Source: Chelatococcus sp. YT9
GTDB lineage: Bacteria; Pseudomonadota; Alphaproteobacteria; Rhizobiales; Beijerinckiaceae
Assembly (NCBI RefSeq): GCF_018398315.1
Contig: NZ_JAHBRW010000001.1
Coordinates: 1,546,001 to 1,610,000 of the forward strand
Direction of reading: 5' to 3'
DNA length: 64,000 nucleotides
Shown: in pieces, positions 35,506 to 44,954 of the stretch
How the letters are laid out: each line of letters starts with the position of its first letter
Numbering within the stretch: the stretch's first letter is position 1
Notes under the pieces: generated by a model
What the model saw: the letters and a program-made list of their open reading frames with translations, nothing else
What the model was told of the DNA's origin: nothing
The model's database searches: none
Translations under genes and position numbers: made by a program

Positions 35506-36714
35506 ATGTCGAAACGTGTTGCGATTATCGGTGCCGGCCCTGGCGGGTTGATGGCGGCGGAGCGCTTGGCCCGGAAGGGTCATTCCGTCACCGTCTTCGA
35601 GCGTATGCCAAGCCCGGCTCGCAAGTTCCTGATGGCGGGACGGGGGGGACTCAACATCACCCACAGCGAACCGCTGGCGCTTTTTCTAAAGCGATACGGC
35701 CGCTCCGAAGCTTGGTTGAAACCCGCACTGGAGCAGTTCTCGCCCCCAGATCTGCGCAGTTGGGCAGCCGATCTTGGTATCGAGACCTTCGTAGGTTCGA
35801 GCGGGCGCGTTTTCCCACGGGCCATGAAGGCTTCGCCGCTGCTGCGCGCCTGGCTCGCGCGGCTCAACGGCTTGGGCGTCGAGATCAGGTTGCGCCACAG
35901 CTGGCGCGGCTTCGACGAGGCGCGCCGGCCGGTGATCGAAGGGCCAACTGGTGAGACGGCAGCGTTCGAGACGGACGCGACGCTTCTCGCATTAGGAGGA
36001 GCGAGCTGGCCGCGCCTTGGCAGTGATGGCAGCTGGCGCCGCCCGCTCGTTGATGCCGGTGTCGCCGTGGCATCGTTTCAGCCTGCCAATTGCGGATTCG
36101 CCGTTTCCTGGTCGAGCCACATGAGCGAGCGCTTTTCGGGCGCGCCCGTCAAGCGGATCGCTCTGATGACGGGAAGCCGGCGCGTGCGAGGCGAGGCGGT
36201 CATCACCCGTCTCGGTATCGAGGGCGGGGCTGTCTATGCCCTCGCTGATGTCCTGCGCGATGAAATCGCGCGCTTCGGCAAGGCGATGCTGGTGGTCGAC
36301 CTGCGGCCCGACCTGACGGTTGATGAGCTCGCCCGTCGGCTCAGCCGCTCGCGCGGCAGTCAGTCTCTGTCTAATCATCTGCGCAAGGCGGCGGCCCTTT
36401 CGCCTGTGGCGACGGCGCTCCTCAGGGAACCCAAGGGACCCTTCCCGCAGACCCCGGATGCCCTGGCGCGGCATATCAAGGCGTTGCCGCTCGTGCTCAA
36501 CGCCGCACATCCCCTCGAGCGCGCGATCTCGACCGCTGGCGGGATCGCGCTCTCGGAACTCGACCAGCGCTTCATGCTGCGCCGCCTTCCAGGCGTCTTC
36601 GCCGTTGGCGAAATGCTGGATTGGGAGGCGCCGACAGGCGGCTACCTGCTTCAGGCGACGTTCTCGACCGCTGTCGCGGCGGCCGAGGGCGTCGATGCCT
36701 ATCTCACGACCTGA
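35506..36714 (+). CDS. BaiN/HI0933-type flavoprotein
   Basis: A 402-residue FAD-binding protein. The dinucleotide loop is AIIGAGPGGLMAAERLA at residues 6-22. RKFLMAGRGGLNITHSE, SSGRVFPRAMKASPLLRA and a C-terminal STAGGIALSELDQRF to GGYLLQATFSTAVAA follow. This is the pattern of the uncharacterised flavoprotein family TIGR03862, close to BaiN. The physiological substrate is unknown. An earlier in-frame GTG at 35464 would overlap argH; the ATG at 35506 directly precedes the FAD motif and is used. Confidence 0.88.
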   Translation: MSKRVAIIGAGPGGLMAAERLARKGHSVTVFERMPSPARKFLMAGRGGLNITHSEPLALFLKRYGRSEAWLKPALEQFSPPDLRSWAADLGIETFVGSSGRVFPRAMKASPLLRAWLARLNGLGVEIRLRHSWRGFDEARRPVIEGPTGETAAFETDATLLALGGASWPRLGSDGSWRRPLVDAGVAVASFQPANCGFAVSWSSHMSERFSGAPVKRIALMTGSRRVRGEAVITRLGIEGGAVYALADVLRDEIARFGKAMLVVDLRPDLTVDELARRLSRSRGSQSLSNHLRKAAALSPVATALLREPKGPFPQTPDALARHIKALPLVLNAAHPLERAISTAGGIALSELDQRFMLRRLPGVFAVGEMLDWEAPTGGYLLQATFSTAVAAAEGVDAYLTT

Positions 36715-36795
36715 TCAATGCGGATGCGGTTTCCGTGTCCCGAGCCGCGAAAACGCTCCTTCTCGCCTTTGATGACTCTTCGCCGGAAGGCCGTT

Positions 36796-37920
36796 TCAGG
36801 CCTTCGCCGGATTAGCCTTTGGTGGCGTCAGGCCAAATCTCTCCCCTGCCTCTGCGAAGACCTTGAATGTGGCGGGATCGATCGGGATGCCGTTGAGCTT
36901 GCGCTCTTCCTCGATACGCCATTCGCGGTCGCCGGGCGCCATCGGCGGTTCGGCGCCTTCCGCCGGCTCCATGCCGCGTAGCGACGCCAGATAGCCGGTC
37001 ATGATTCCATCATACACAGCGCGTGGCACAAAGGCGTCGGGATCGATGGCGAGGACGAACTGGCCGAGTTCGCGTGGCTTCCCGACACTATCCCAAGCAG
37101 GAATGTCCACACTCGCACGCATCCCGGTCAGCGCCGCGGAGAGGACTTCGGCAAGGCCCCCGAGACCGGCGCCCTTGAAGCCGAACAGGGCGCCGCCGAG
37201 AGGCAGCAGGCCGGTCGCGCGCTGAGAATCCGTCGTTGGCTTGCCCTCGCTGTCGACGGCCGTGTCCGGGGGCACCCCGATGCCCAGCGAGCGATAGAGC
37301 ATGACCCGGTTGACGGGAATGGAACTGGTAGCGAAATCGAGCAGCCACGGCCGCTGTCCTGCGACCGGCGCGCCAATCGCGAACGGATTTGTTCCGTGGA
37401 ACGGCAGTTTGCTCCCGTGCAGATGGACGAAGGCGTCGGTATTGCAGGTTGCCAGGCCGATCAGCCCTGCGTCGACCGCCTGCATCGGGTATGCGCCCGC
37501 GGCTCCGAAATGGTTGGAGCGCTGGATTGCGACCGCGCCGATACCTGCTTCCCGGGCAAGCGCTATCGCGTGATCCATCGCCACCGTCGCGACGAACCCG
37601 CCGTGGCCATTGTCACCATCCAGGACGCCCGCGCCCGGCCGTGTCCTCGTGAACTTCGGCCTGGGCTGCTTGTTGATGCAGTTGCCGTCGATTTCCTTGA
37701 TGTAATGGGCCAGGAGGCGAACGCCGTGGCTGTCTACGCCGAGCCGGCTGCCGTGCATCATCACGCGCGTCACGGCCTTCGAACTGGGTTCATCCATGCC
37801 GATCCGCAGGAAGACGTTTTCGACAAACGCTGCCAATTCGTCAGGCCGCACGCGCGGTTCCGCGTTGATGGCGCTGTAGCCCTTCGCCGGATTGAGATGG
37901 GACTGGTCGTTCTGGTCCAT
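36796..37920 (-). CDS. Ldh-family (malate/L-lactate type) dehydrogenase
   Basis: A 374-residue NAD(P)-dependent oxidoreductase of the Ldh_2 family, which oxidises malate, L-sulfolactate, ureidoglycolate and other 2-hydroxy or 2-amino acids. The catalytic His lies in SRLGVDSHGVRLLAHY; RSNHFGAAGAYP and HGTNPFAIGAPV are also family marks. The substrate cannot be told from sequence. Its 3' end contains GGCCTGAAACGGCC-type hairpin sequence shared with the convergent flavoprotein gene. Confidence 0.9.
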   Translation of the reverse strand: MDQNDQSHLNPAKGYSAINAEPRVRPDELAAFVENVFLRIGMDEPSSKAVTRVMMHGSRLGVDSHGVRLLAHYIKEIDGNCINKQPRPKFTRTRPGAGVLDGDNGHGGFVATVAMDHAIALAREAGIGAVAIQRSNHFGAAGAYPMQAVDAGLIGLATCNTDAFVHLHGSKLPFHGTNPFAIGAPVAGQRPWLLDFATSSIPVNRVMLYRSLGIGVPPDTAVDSEGKPTTDSQRATGLLPLGGALFGFKGAGLGGLAEVLSAALTGMRASVDIPAWDSVGKPRELGQFVLAIDPDAFVPRAVYDGIMTGYLASLRGMEPAEGAEPPMAPGDREWRIEEERKLNGIPIDPATFKVFAEAGERFGLTPPKANPAKA

Positions 37921-38113
37921 AGTGCCGCCTATCCTCGACCTTGTATTGTGTCGAACTTCACCCCTGTCGCTGATAGCCCGCAGGCCGCCTCGGCGGCAAG
38001 CGCGTTTTGGATGAGTGACATGTCAGCGCGAGGCATGTCTTGACGCTTGTTCTTGCCAGCGTTGATTATGCGCCCCCTTGCTCATCCCGGCGCGGGATGT
38101 CCCGTGTCTCTCC

Positions 38114-39070
38114 ATGCCGCGAAAGGCCTGTCCCGTGACAGTCGATCCTGATCTCGTTCCGATTCTTGCGCGCATCAAGGCGGCCCCCGCCGTCGATTAT
38201 CGCACCATGCCGATGGACGAAGCGCGGGCGATCTTCACCGCCGGACACGAGCCGTTCAATCGCGCGCCACCGCCGCTCGCCGCCGTCACGGACTTGGAAT
38301 TGCCCGGCCAGCACGGCTCGCTTCGCGCCAGGCTTTATCAGCCGACAACCGCCGATGACGCGCCGGTGGTGGTCTACGCGCATGGCGGCGGCTGGACGTT
38401 CGGCTCGGTCGATACCCATGACGGCACCATGCGCAGGCTCGCCTTGCGATCGGGCGCTACGGTACTCGGCGTCGACTATCGTCTTGCACCGGAGCACCCC
38501 TTCCCGATGCCCCTGGAGGATGTGCTCGCCGCCATCCGTTTCGTCGAGGAGGGTGGGCTCGGCCGGGTTGTTGGCGCATCACGGATCGCTGTCGCGGGCG
38601 ATTCCGCCGGCGCCAATCTCGCGCTTGCGGCCCTGCTGGCACGGCGGGACGCGGGGCTGCCACAGCTTGGCACCGCGGCCCTGTTCTACGGCTGCTACGC
38701 GCCGGACCATGGCACGGCGAGCCACGCACGCCTCGGGGATGGTACCTATCTCCTCTCGACGGCCAGCATGCAGTGGTACTGGAGCAACTTCCTCGGATCA
38801 CTGCCTCAGAACACCGATTCGCTCGCAGCGCCGCTGCGCGCCAAGCTCGATGGTCTGCCGCCGCTTTATCTCAACGCCGCCGGGCTGGACCCCTTGCTCG
38901 ACGACACCTTGACCCTCAGCGCCGCGCTGGCGGAAGCTGGCGTGAGCTTCCGTCTCGATGTGATTCCCGGTGTCGTGCACGGCTTTCTGCGCATGGCTGC
39001 GGAGCTTCCAGCGGCCGACAAGGCCTTGGCTGACGCGGGAGCGTATCTCGCTGCGCGGTGGGCCGCTTGA
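38114..39070 (+). CDS. HSL-family alpha/beta hydrolase
   Basis: A 318-residue esterase of the hormone-sensitive-lipase family. The oxyanion-hole motif is YAHGGGWTFGS, the nucleophile is in VAGDSAGANLAL, the acid lies near AAGLDPLLDDT and the His in GVVHGFLRM. It should cleave short acyl or acetyl esters. It lies 133 bp upstream of uxaC-uxuB on the same strand, so an acetylated sugar acid or pectin fragment is a possible substrate. Start ATG at 38114 is used; GTG 38135 is an alternative. Confidence 0.88.
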   Translation: MPRKACPVTVDPDLVPILARIKAAPAVDYRTMPMDEARAIFTAGHEPFNRAPPPLAAVTDLELPGQHGSLRARLYQPTTADDAPVVVYAHGGGWTFGSVDTHDGTMRRLALRSGATVLGVDYRLAPEHPFPMPLEDVLAAIRFVEEGGLGRVVGASRIAVAGDSAGANLALAALLARRDAGLPQLGTAALFYGCYAPDHGTASHARLGDGTYLLSTASMQWYWSNFLGSLPQNTDSLAAPLRAKLDGLPPLYLNAAGLDPLLDDTLTLSAALAEAGVSFRLDVIPGVVHGFLRMAAELPAADKALADAGAYLAARWAA

Positions 39071-39203
39071 TATCGGAGACAGTTTGCGTTGCGACGGAAA
39101 AAGGCTATTCCACCCCCGCACAGAACAGGCGAGGGGCGCAGCAAGCTGTGCATTTTCTGCATGTTTGTACCCAAACCCCAAAAGGGAAGGCTGGGATAGC
39201 GAT

Positions 39204-40613
39204 ATGACCCTATTGCATGACGACCGCCTGTTTCCGGCCGACGAGGCCACACGCGCTGTCGCGCGCCGGCTCTATGCCGAGGTCAAGGACCTGCCGCTCA
39301 TCTGCCCACACGGCCACACGGATCCGCGCTGGTACGCGGAGAATTCAGCATTTCCCGATCCGGCGCGCCTTTTCGTGGTGCCGGACCACTATATCTTCCG
39401 CATGCTCTACAGCCAGGGGATCCGCCTTGAGGATCTCGGCATTCCAGCGGTCGACGGCTCGGCTGTTGAGGAGGACCCCCGCAAGATCTGGCGGCTGTTC
39501 GCCAGCAACTATCATCTCTTCCGCGGCACGCCCACGCGCATGTGGCTCGATCATGCTTTCGCGACGCTGTTCGGCCTAACGGAGCGCCTGTCGGCCGACA
39601 ATGCGGACGCGATCTACGACACGATCGCAGCCAAGCTGGAGAGCGATGCGTTTCGCCCGCGTGCGCTCTTCGAGCAGTTCAACATCGAGGTCATCGCGAC
39701 GACCGAGAGCCCGCTTGACGATCTCGCGCACCATGCCGCGATCCGCGACAGCGGATGGAAAGGCCGCGTCGTCACGGCCTACAGGCCGGATCCGGTTGTC
39801 GATCCGGAATTTGACGGCTTCCGTGACAATGTCCGCCGCTTTGGCGAGATCACGGAGACCGATGTTTCCACCTTCGCCGGCTATCGCGAGGCGCATCGCA
39901 AGCGGCGCCAGGTCTTCAAGAGCTTCGGCGCGACCTCGACGGACCATGGGCACCCCACCGCCCGCACCGCGGACCTCTCCCCCGTCGAGGTCGAGGCGCT
40001 CTATGCCCGCGTCATGGCTCAGGGGCAGGCGACGCCGGAGGACGCGGAGCTGTTTCGCGCGCAGATGCTGACCGAGATGGCAGCGCTCAGCGTGGAGGAT
40101 GGACTGGTGATGCAGATCCATCCGGGTTCCCAGCGCAACCACAACCCCGGGCTCTTCGCGCGGTTCGGCCGCGACAAGGGCGCTGATATTCCGAGCGCCA
40201 CCAACTACGTGCGCGATCTCAAGCCATTGCTCGACCGCTTCGGCAACGAGCGTGACCTGACGATCATTCTCTTCACCCTCGACGAGACGGCCTATTCGCG
40301 TGAGCTCGCGCCGCTGGCCGGGCATTACCCCTGCCTGAGGCTTGGCCCCGCCTGGTGGTTCTATGACAGTCCGGAGGGCATGCGCCGCTACCGCGAACTG
40401 GTGACGGAAACGGCAGGTTTCTACAACACCGTCGGCTTCAACGACGACACCCGCGCCTTCCCGTCCATTCCCGCGCGCCATGACGTCGCGCGGCGCGTCG
40501 ATTGCGGCTATCTCGCCGAGCTCGTGGTGACCCACCGCCTGGACGAGGATGAAGCCGCCGAAGTCGCCCACGATCTCGCCTACCGGTTGGCCAAGGAGGC
40601 CTACAAGCTGTGA
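39204..40613 (+). CDS. uxaC: Uronate isomerase
   Basis: A 469-residue amidohydrolase-superfamily enzyme that interconverts glucuronate and fructuronate, or galacturonate and tagaturonate. Features include LICPHGHTDPRWYAEN, PTRMWLDHAF, SFGATSTDHGHPTA and QIHPGSQRNHNP, plus the late VGFNDDTRAF. The ATG at 39204 has GGGA upstream; a far earlier in-frame start would run into the esterase gene. Its TGA overlaps the next start as GTGA, so it is coupled to the uxuB-type gene. Confidence 0.96.
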   Translation: MTLLHDDRLFPADEATRAVARRLYAEVKDLPLICPHGHTDPRWYAENSAFPDPARLFVVPDHYIFRMLYSQGIRLEDLGIPAVDGSAVEEDPRKIWRLFASNYHLFRGTPTRMWLDHAFATLFGLTERLSADNADAIYDTIAAKLESDAFRPRALFEQFNIEVIATTESPLDDLAHHAAIRDSGWKGRVVTAYRPDPVVDPEFDGFRDNVRRFGEITETDVSTFAGYREAHRKRRQVFKSFGATSTDHGHPTARTADLSPVEVEALYARVMAQGQATPEDAELFRAQMLTEMAALSVEDGLVMQIHPGSQRNHNPGLFARFGRDKGADIPSATNYVRDLKPLLDRFGNERDLTIILFTLDETAYSRELAPLAGHYPCLRLGPAWWFYDSPEGMRRYRELVTETAGFYNTVGFNDDTRAFPSIPARHDVARRVDCGYLAELVVTHRLDEDEAAEVAHDLAYRLAKEAYKL

Positions 40614-42088
40614 CGCATCCGCCCCGTCTCAACGCCGCCCGCCTTGGTGGCTTGCCTGCCGCGATCGAACGTCCGACCTATGATCGCGCGCAGGTCCGCA
40701 GCGGTATCGTCCATCTCGGCATCGGAGCCTTCCACCGGGCGCATCAGGCCGTCTACACCGAGGACGTCCTGAAATCCGGTGATCTCGCCTGGGGCATCGT
40801 CGGCGCGAGCCTCCGCAGCCCCGACACGCGCGACGCCTTGGTGCCGCAGGACAGCCTTTACACCATCGCGGTCCGCGAGACCTCAGGCGAAAGGCTGCGT
40901 GTGGTCGGCAGCATCCTCGACGTGGTGGTCGCCCCGGAGGATCCTGAGGCCTTGATCGCCCGCATGAGCGATCCTGACGTGGCCATCATCAGTCTCACGG
41001 TTACCGAGAAGGGTTACTGCCATGACCCGGCGACCGGTCGGCTGGACGAGGCGCATCCCGACGTGGTCCATGACCTCGCCAATCCGCAGCGTCCGCGTTC
41101 GGCGCTAGGCTTCATCACGGCCGCCATTGCCCGGAGGCGGGCTGCCGGCACGCGGCCTTTCACCGTGATGTCCTGCGACAACCTTCCGGCCAACGGACAG
41201 ACTCTCAAGGGCATCCTGACCCGTTTCGCCGATCTGGTCTCGCCCGAACTCGGCCACCACGTGCGGGAGGCGATCAGCTTTCCCGACACGATGATCGACC
41301 GCATCGTGCCGGCGACGACCGATGCGGACCGCAGCCACATCGCTGGCGTGCTCGGCCTGACCGACGCTTGGCCGATCATGACCGAGCCTTTCACTCAGTG
41401 GGTGATCGAGGACCATTTTGTCTCCGGCCGGCCGGCTTGGGAGGAGTTTGGCGCCACGCTGGTGAAGGATGTCGCGCCCTACGAGGCGATGAAGCTCAGG
41501 CTGCTCAATGGCAGCCACTCGGCGCTCTCCTATCTGGGCTATCTCGCCGGATACCAGACCGTAGCCGAAGCCATTGCGGATGAGGCGATTGCGGCTTATG
41601 TCGCCGCGCTCATGGAGGATTCCACCGTCACGCTGACATTGCCCGCGGGTGCCGATGTCGCTGGCTATAAGCATTCGCTCATCGAACGCTTCCGCAATAC
41701 GGCGCTGAAGCACCGCACCTGGCAGATCGCCATGGACGGCTCGCAGAAGCTGCCGCAACGGCTGCTAGGCACGATCCGCGACCGTCTGGCGCGCGGGCTG
41801 CCGGTCGCCCGACATGCGCTCGCTGTCGCGGCCTGGATGCGGTATGTCACGGGCGTAGACGAAGCCGGTGAACCGATTGACGTGCGCGATCCGTTGGCGG
41901 CCGAGTTCAAGGCGCTTGTTGACGCCGCAGGGCGCGATGCTGACAAGCTCGCCGTTGCGCTCCTCGGCGTACGCGCGGTGTTCGGTGAAGATCTCGCTTC
42001 CAATGCCACGTTCGTCAAGGCCGTGACCGAGGCGCTGGCGAGCCTGTTCGACAAAGGCGCGAGGGCGACTGTGGCCGCCTACGGGTGA
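40610..42088 (+). CDS. uxuB: Fructuronate/tagaturonate reductase, mannitol dehydrogenase family
   Basis: A 492-residue NAD-dependent polyol dehydrogenase. The nucleotide region is GIVHLGIGAFHRAHQAVY and the catalytic Lys lies in MKLRLLNGSHSALSYLG. FTVMSCDNLPANG is also typical. Placed after uxaC, it most likely reduces fructuronate to mannonate in hexuronate breakdown. A mannitol or arabinitol substrate is possible from family alone. GTG start overlaps the uxaC stop by four bases. The next enzyme, a mannonate dehydratase, is not in the window. Confidence 0.9.
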   Translation: MTHPPRLNAARLGGLPAAIERPTYDRAQVRSGIVHLGIGAFHRAHQAVYTEDVLKSGDLAWGIVGASLRSPDTRDALVPQDSLYTIAVRETSGERLRVVGSILDVVVAPEDPEALIARMSDPDVAIISLTVTEKGYCHDPATGRLDEAHPDVVHDLANPQRPRSALGFITAAIARRRAAGTRPFTVMSCDNLPANGQTLKGILTRFADLVSPELGHHVREAISFPDTMIDRIVPATTDADRSHIAGVLGLTDAWPIMTEPFTQWVIEDHFVSGRPAWEEFGATLVKDVAPYEAMKLRLLNGSHSALSYLGYLAGYQTVAEAIADEAIAAYVAALMEDSTVTLTLPAGADVAGYKHSLIERFRNTALKHRTWQIAMDGSQKLPQRLLGTIRDRLARGLPVARHALAVAAWMRYVTGVDEAGEPIDVRDPLAAEFKALVDAAGRDADKLAVALLGVRAVFGEDLASNATFVKAVTEALASLFDKGARATVAAYG

Positions 42089-42116
42089 GGCCGCTCCGCA
42101 AGCGAGTGTCGTCTTA

Positions 42117-42145
42117 CATGTCCTCGCCCCCCCGGCGAGGACATG
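42117..42145. terminator. Strong stem-loop between convergent genes
   Basis: CATGTCCTCGCC pairs perfectly with GGCGAGGACATG around five C. It lies between the 3' ends of the uxuB-type and CPBP genes. There is no T tract on either side, so it probably blocks 3' decay or acts as a weak two-way terminator. Confidence 0.6.
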
Positions 42146-42150
42146 ATTGA

Positions 42151-43083
42151 TCAGGTCCCGGTCTGCAGCATGGGATAAACGAACAGGAAAAAATGCGCCG
42201 CATTCAGCCCGAAATGGGCGATGATGGCCGCCGGGAGGCCTCCGAAGCGGAAGGCGCAGCCGTAGGCAAGCCCAGCCAGACCCGCGAGGAGCATCCAGAC
42301 CGACCCCCCGGAAAAATGAGCAAGGCCGAATACGGCCGACGAGAGTAACAGCGCAATCCAGTCGCCGTGCCGCCGGCCTTGAAGACAACGACTGAGGCCG
42401 CCTTGCAAATAGCCGCGGAATACCACCTCTTCCATGGCAGTGACGATGAGAAGATTGTTCGCAAGCCATAGCCCGCTTGATGCCGGCCATTTGGGCGACC
42501 ACGCTGTCATCCCGGCTGCAAGAGCGATCGGCAGCGTCAGCATGATCGCCAGCGCCGCCCCCGCGAGCCCGATCGGCAGTTGGCGGAGCGCGTAGCGCGG
42601 CCTGAGCCAAGGCAGGACCAGCAGCAGCCATGCGCCGCTGAGGGGCTTGTCCAGATTGAAGTACATCGTGAAAGGCACGGCGTCGGGGGTCAGCCGTTCC
42701 GGCCCGATGATGCGCCAGTTGTTGAAGCCCGGCATCCAATGCAGGCTCAAGGCGATGGTAAGGGCAACAAACAGGCCGTGGCCGAGATAGCGTGCAAGCC
42801 TGGGGTGGCCATCGGTGACCGCATAGGCGGCTGCGATCAGAAGTATAAGGGCTATAAGGCTCGGACTGCTCAATTGGCCGGTCACCAACGCCAGGCCGTA
42901 GCTGGCGATCAGGAGACCAAACCCTGCCCCGCGGTGTATTGGCGCCAGCAGGGCAGCAATCGCGGAGAACAGAAGTATCGGCTGCAAGAGTTGCATAGGC
43001 AACATGTCCGGTGACGATCTGTTGGCGAGGATTCGGACAGCCCAGTGCATGCCATCGAAAATGGGTGGCCACGGCTTCAGCAT
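42151..43083 (-). CDS. CPBP-family intramembrane protease
   Basis: A protein of up to 310 residues with about eight hydrophobic segments. The CPBP (CAAX prenyl protease/bacteriocin-processing) catalytic motifs are AMEEVVFRGYLQ, FGLAHFSGG and HFGLNAAHF. It is expected to be a glutamic endopeptidase in the inner membrane; the substrate is unknown. The start is not clear: 43083 is the longest, and ATGs at 43005 and 42996 are alternatives. Confidence 0.85.
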   Translation of the reverse strand: MLKPWPPIFDGMHWAVRILANRSSPDMLPMQLLQPILLFSAIAALLAPIHRGAGFGLLIASYGLALVTGQLSSPSLIALILLIAAAYAVTDGHPRLARYLGHGLFVALTIALSLHWMPGFNNWRIIGPERLTPDAVPFTMYFNLDKPLSGAWLLLVLPWLRPRYALRQLPIGLAGAALAIMLTLPIALAAGMTAWSPKWPASSGLWLANNLLIVTAMEEVVFRGYLQGGLSRCLQGRRHGDWIALLLSSAVFGLAHFSGGSVWMLLAGLAGLAYGCAFRFGGLPAAIIAHFGLNAAHFFLFVYPMLQTGT

Positions 43084-43282
43084 GCGGGCGAGCCCCAGGC
43101 GCGGAAAACGAGCTATCTGGATGCTTCGACCAGATAGGGTTCTAGGAGCGCGAGAGACATCGCCGTTGTCGTTGTGATTTCGGCTGATCGTGTCGTGCGA
43201 TGGGGATTCTTTTTGTTATTTCCAAGCAGGCCAAGCCCTGTTGGCCGCAACTGAACGCCGGCTTGTGCGACAATGGAGCCGG

Positions 43283-44086
43283 TCAATCGACCGGCTTTGC
43301 CGTCACGAAGTCGATGGTGAATTGTCCGCAATCGCCAAAATCGATCACGGCCTTGTCGCCGGCCGTCACCGTATGGATTCCTGTCACCATGCCTGTCGAA
43401 ACGACGTCCCCCGCCCGTAGCGTGAAGCCCAGACGCGAGAGCCTGTTCGCCAGGAAGACCACGGCGGCGAGCGGCGTGCCCGGCACGCTGGCCGCGGTGC
43501 CTTCGCCCACGGCGGCGCCATTGACCGTGGATTTCGCGGTGAGGCTCTCCCAAGAACGGGATTGCCAACCGGCGATCTCTGGTCCCAGCACGACACCGGC
43601 ATTGCAGCCGAAATCGCTGATGATTGAGCCTGGCCCGAGATCATTGAGGTTGACGAGCGGACTGCCGGCGATTTCCGCGCCCACATGAATGCCACCGATC
43701 GCCGCCGCCACTTCCGCTGTTTCAAAGGGCTTTGCGCGCGGTGGCAGATCTTGAGCCATGACCGCGACGAACTCCGCTTCCGCTGCCGTGTAACCGTCGG
43801 TGATGGATGGCATGGTCGCGGTGCCGCCGTCCGGCACGTCGATGACGTGGTAAATCGGGCCGATCAACCGCTCCTCGGGAAAGGTTGTTCGCCAGTCCGG
43901 CTTGACCATGGCCACCTTCCAGCCGCGCAGATTCGCGGGATGGGCCTCCATGGCCGCCTTCTGAACGGCATAGGCAGTCTCGAAGCTGTCGGGCACCGCA
44001 CCAGGAAAATTCGGCAAGGCGCGGGCTTCGGCGCGGGCTTTGGCGAAAGCCAGCGCGATGGCCGCCACGGCGGATGGCTCGCTCAT
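43283..44086 (-). CDS. 2-keto-4-pentenoate hydratase-like protein
   Basis: A 267-residue protein of the fumarylacetoacetate hydrolase/2-keto-4-pentenoate hydratase superfamily. Metal and substrate features include AEAEFVAVMAQDLP, IGGIHVGAEIAGSPL, SDFGCNAGVVLG and LRAGDVVSTGMVTG. Hydratases of this type act in aromatic meta-cleavage and similar lower pathways, but no such pathway is next to it. GGAGGA lies 7 bases before the ATG at 44086, which settles the start. Confidence 0.88.
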   Translation of the reverse strand: MSEPSAVAAIALAFAKARAEARALPNFPGAVPDSFETAYAVQKAAMEAHPANLRGWKVAMVKPDWRTTFPEERLIGPIYHVIDVPDGGTATMPSITDGYTAAEAEFVAVMAQDLPPRAKPFETAEVAAAIGGIHVGAEIAGSPLVNLNDLGPGSIISDFGCNAGVVLGPEIAGWQSRSWESLTAKSTVNGAAVGEGTAASVPGTPLAAVVFLANRLSRLGFTLRAGDVVSTGMVTGIHTVTAGDKAVIDFGDCGQFTIDFVTAKPVD

Positions 44087-44114
44087 CGATCGTTCCTCCG
44101 GATCAGGAATGTTG

Positions 44115-44858
44115 TCAGCCAAAACGATGCAGGGTGGAGCCATGCCGTTTGAGCCAGGCTTCTGCCTCGTCTGTGCGGGGGCAGAGCCGGCGCGTCAAGC
44201 GCCAGAATCGCTCCGAGTGGTTCATTTCCTTCAGGTGCGCCACTTCATGGGCCGCGAGATAATCGAGCACATACGGCGGCGCCAGGATAAGCCGCCAGGA
44301 AAAGTTGAGCCGGCCCTGTGCCGAGCAGGATCCCCAGCGGCTTTTCGTGTCGCGGATGCTGATGCTGCGGGCGGGAATGCCAAGTGTCTTGGTGTGGCGT
44401 GCCACCGCCTCCGTCAAATCGCGGGTGGCCTCGCGCCGGAGGAAGTCCAGGACCCGGCGCGGCACATGCGGTGTTTCGCCGGTGACGGCGAGGATAGGCG
44501 CGCCGGCCGCGTCGACGGTCGCTTCCGGCACGCCGCGTGTCTTGGACCAGTGGACGATGCGGTGTGGCGTGCCGCGCAAAGGAACGAACGCGCCCATCTC
44601 GAAAGGTGTCCTGTCTGGAACTCGCTTCAGGCGGGCCGCCAGCCATCCGCTCTGGGCTTCGGCGAAGCGTCTTGCCGCGGCGAAGTCGCCGCGCTCCGGC
44701 AAGGTCAGGACGGCTTCTCCGGTTGCGTTCGACACACGCAGCGTGAATCGACGCGCCGCCGCGCGCCGGCGTATAGCAACCCGGAACGTCTCCGCGCCGT
44801 GGCGCACGGCAATATGGTCCGGGTCAGGAGCCGACCGTTTGAACAGACTGATGCGCAT
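44115..44858 (-). CDS. YgjP-type zinc metallopeptidase
   Basis: A 247-residue protein of the COG1451/YgjP (SprT-like, formerly DUF45) family. The zinc motif HEVAH is at residues 204-208, followed by His214, and the family mark DTKSRWGSCS is at 170-179. Cytoplasmic; no signal peptide. Function in the cell is not well known. It lies 28 bp upstream of the hydratase-like gene and may be co-transcribed. Confidence 0.88.
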   Translation of the reverse strand: MRISLFKRSAPDPDHIAVRHGAETFRVAIRRRAAARRFTLRVSNATGEAVLTLPERGDFAAARRFAEAQSGWLAARLKRVPDRTPFEMGAFVPLRGTPHRIVHWSKTRGVPEATVDAAGAPILAVTGETPHVPRRVLDFLRREATRDLTEAVARHTKTLGIPARSISIRDTKSRWGSCSAQGRLNFSWRLILAPPYVLDYLAAHEVAHLKEMNHSERFWRLTRRLCPRTDEAEAWLKRHGSTLHRFG

Positions 44859-44954
44859 GCCGATTCAGGACCGTAGCAGGTCGGCCATCAATAGCACATC
44901 AGCATGACGCTATGGATGCGACAATCGGGGGCGTCACGAGGAACAAAGAAAGCC

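Noticed and set aside
41765-43072. 435-codon minus-strand frame spanning the uxuB end and CPBP gene
   Set aside because: It crosses a strong intergenic stem-loop and conflicts with two well-supported genes in other frames.
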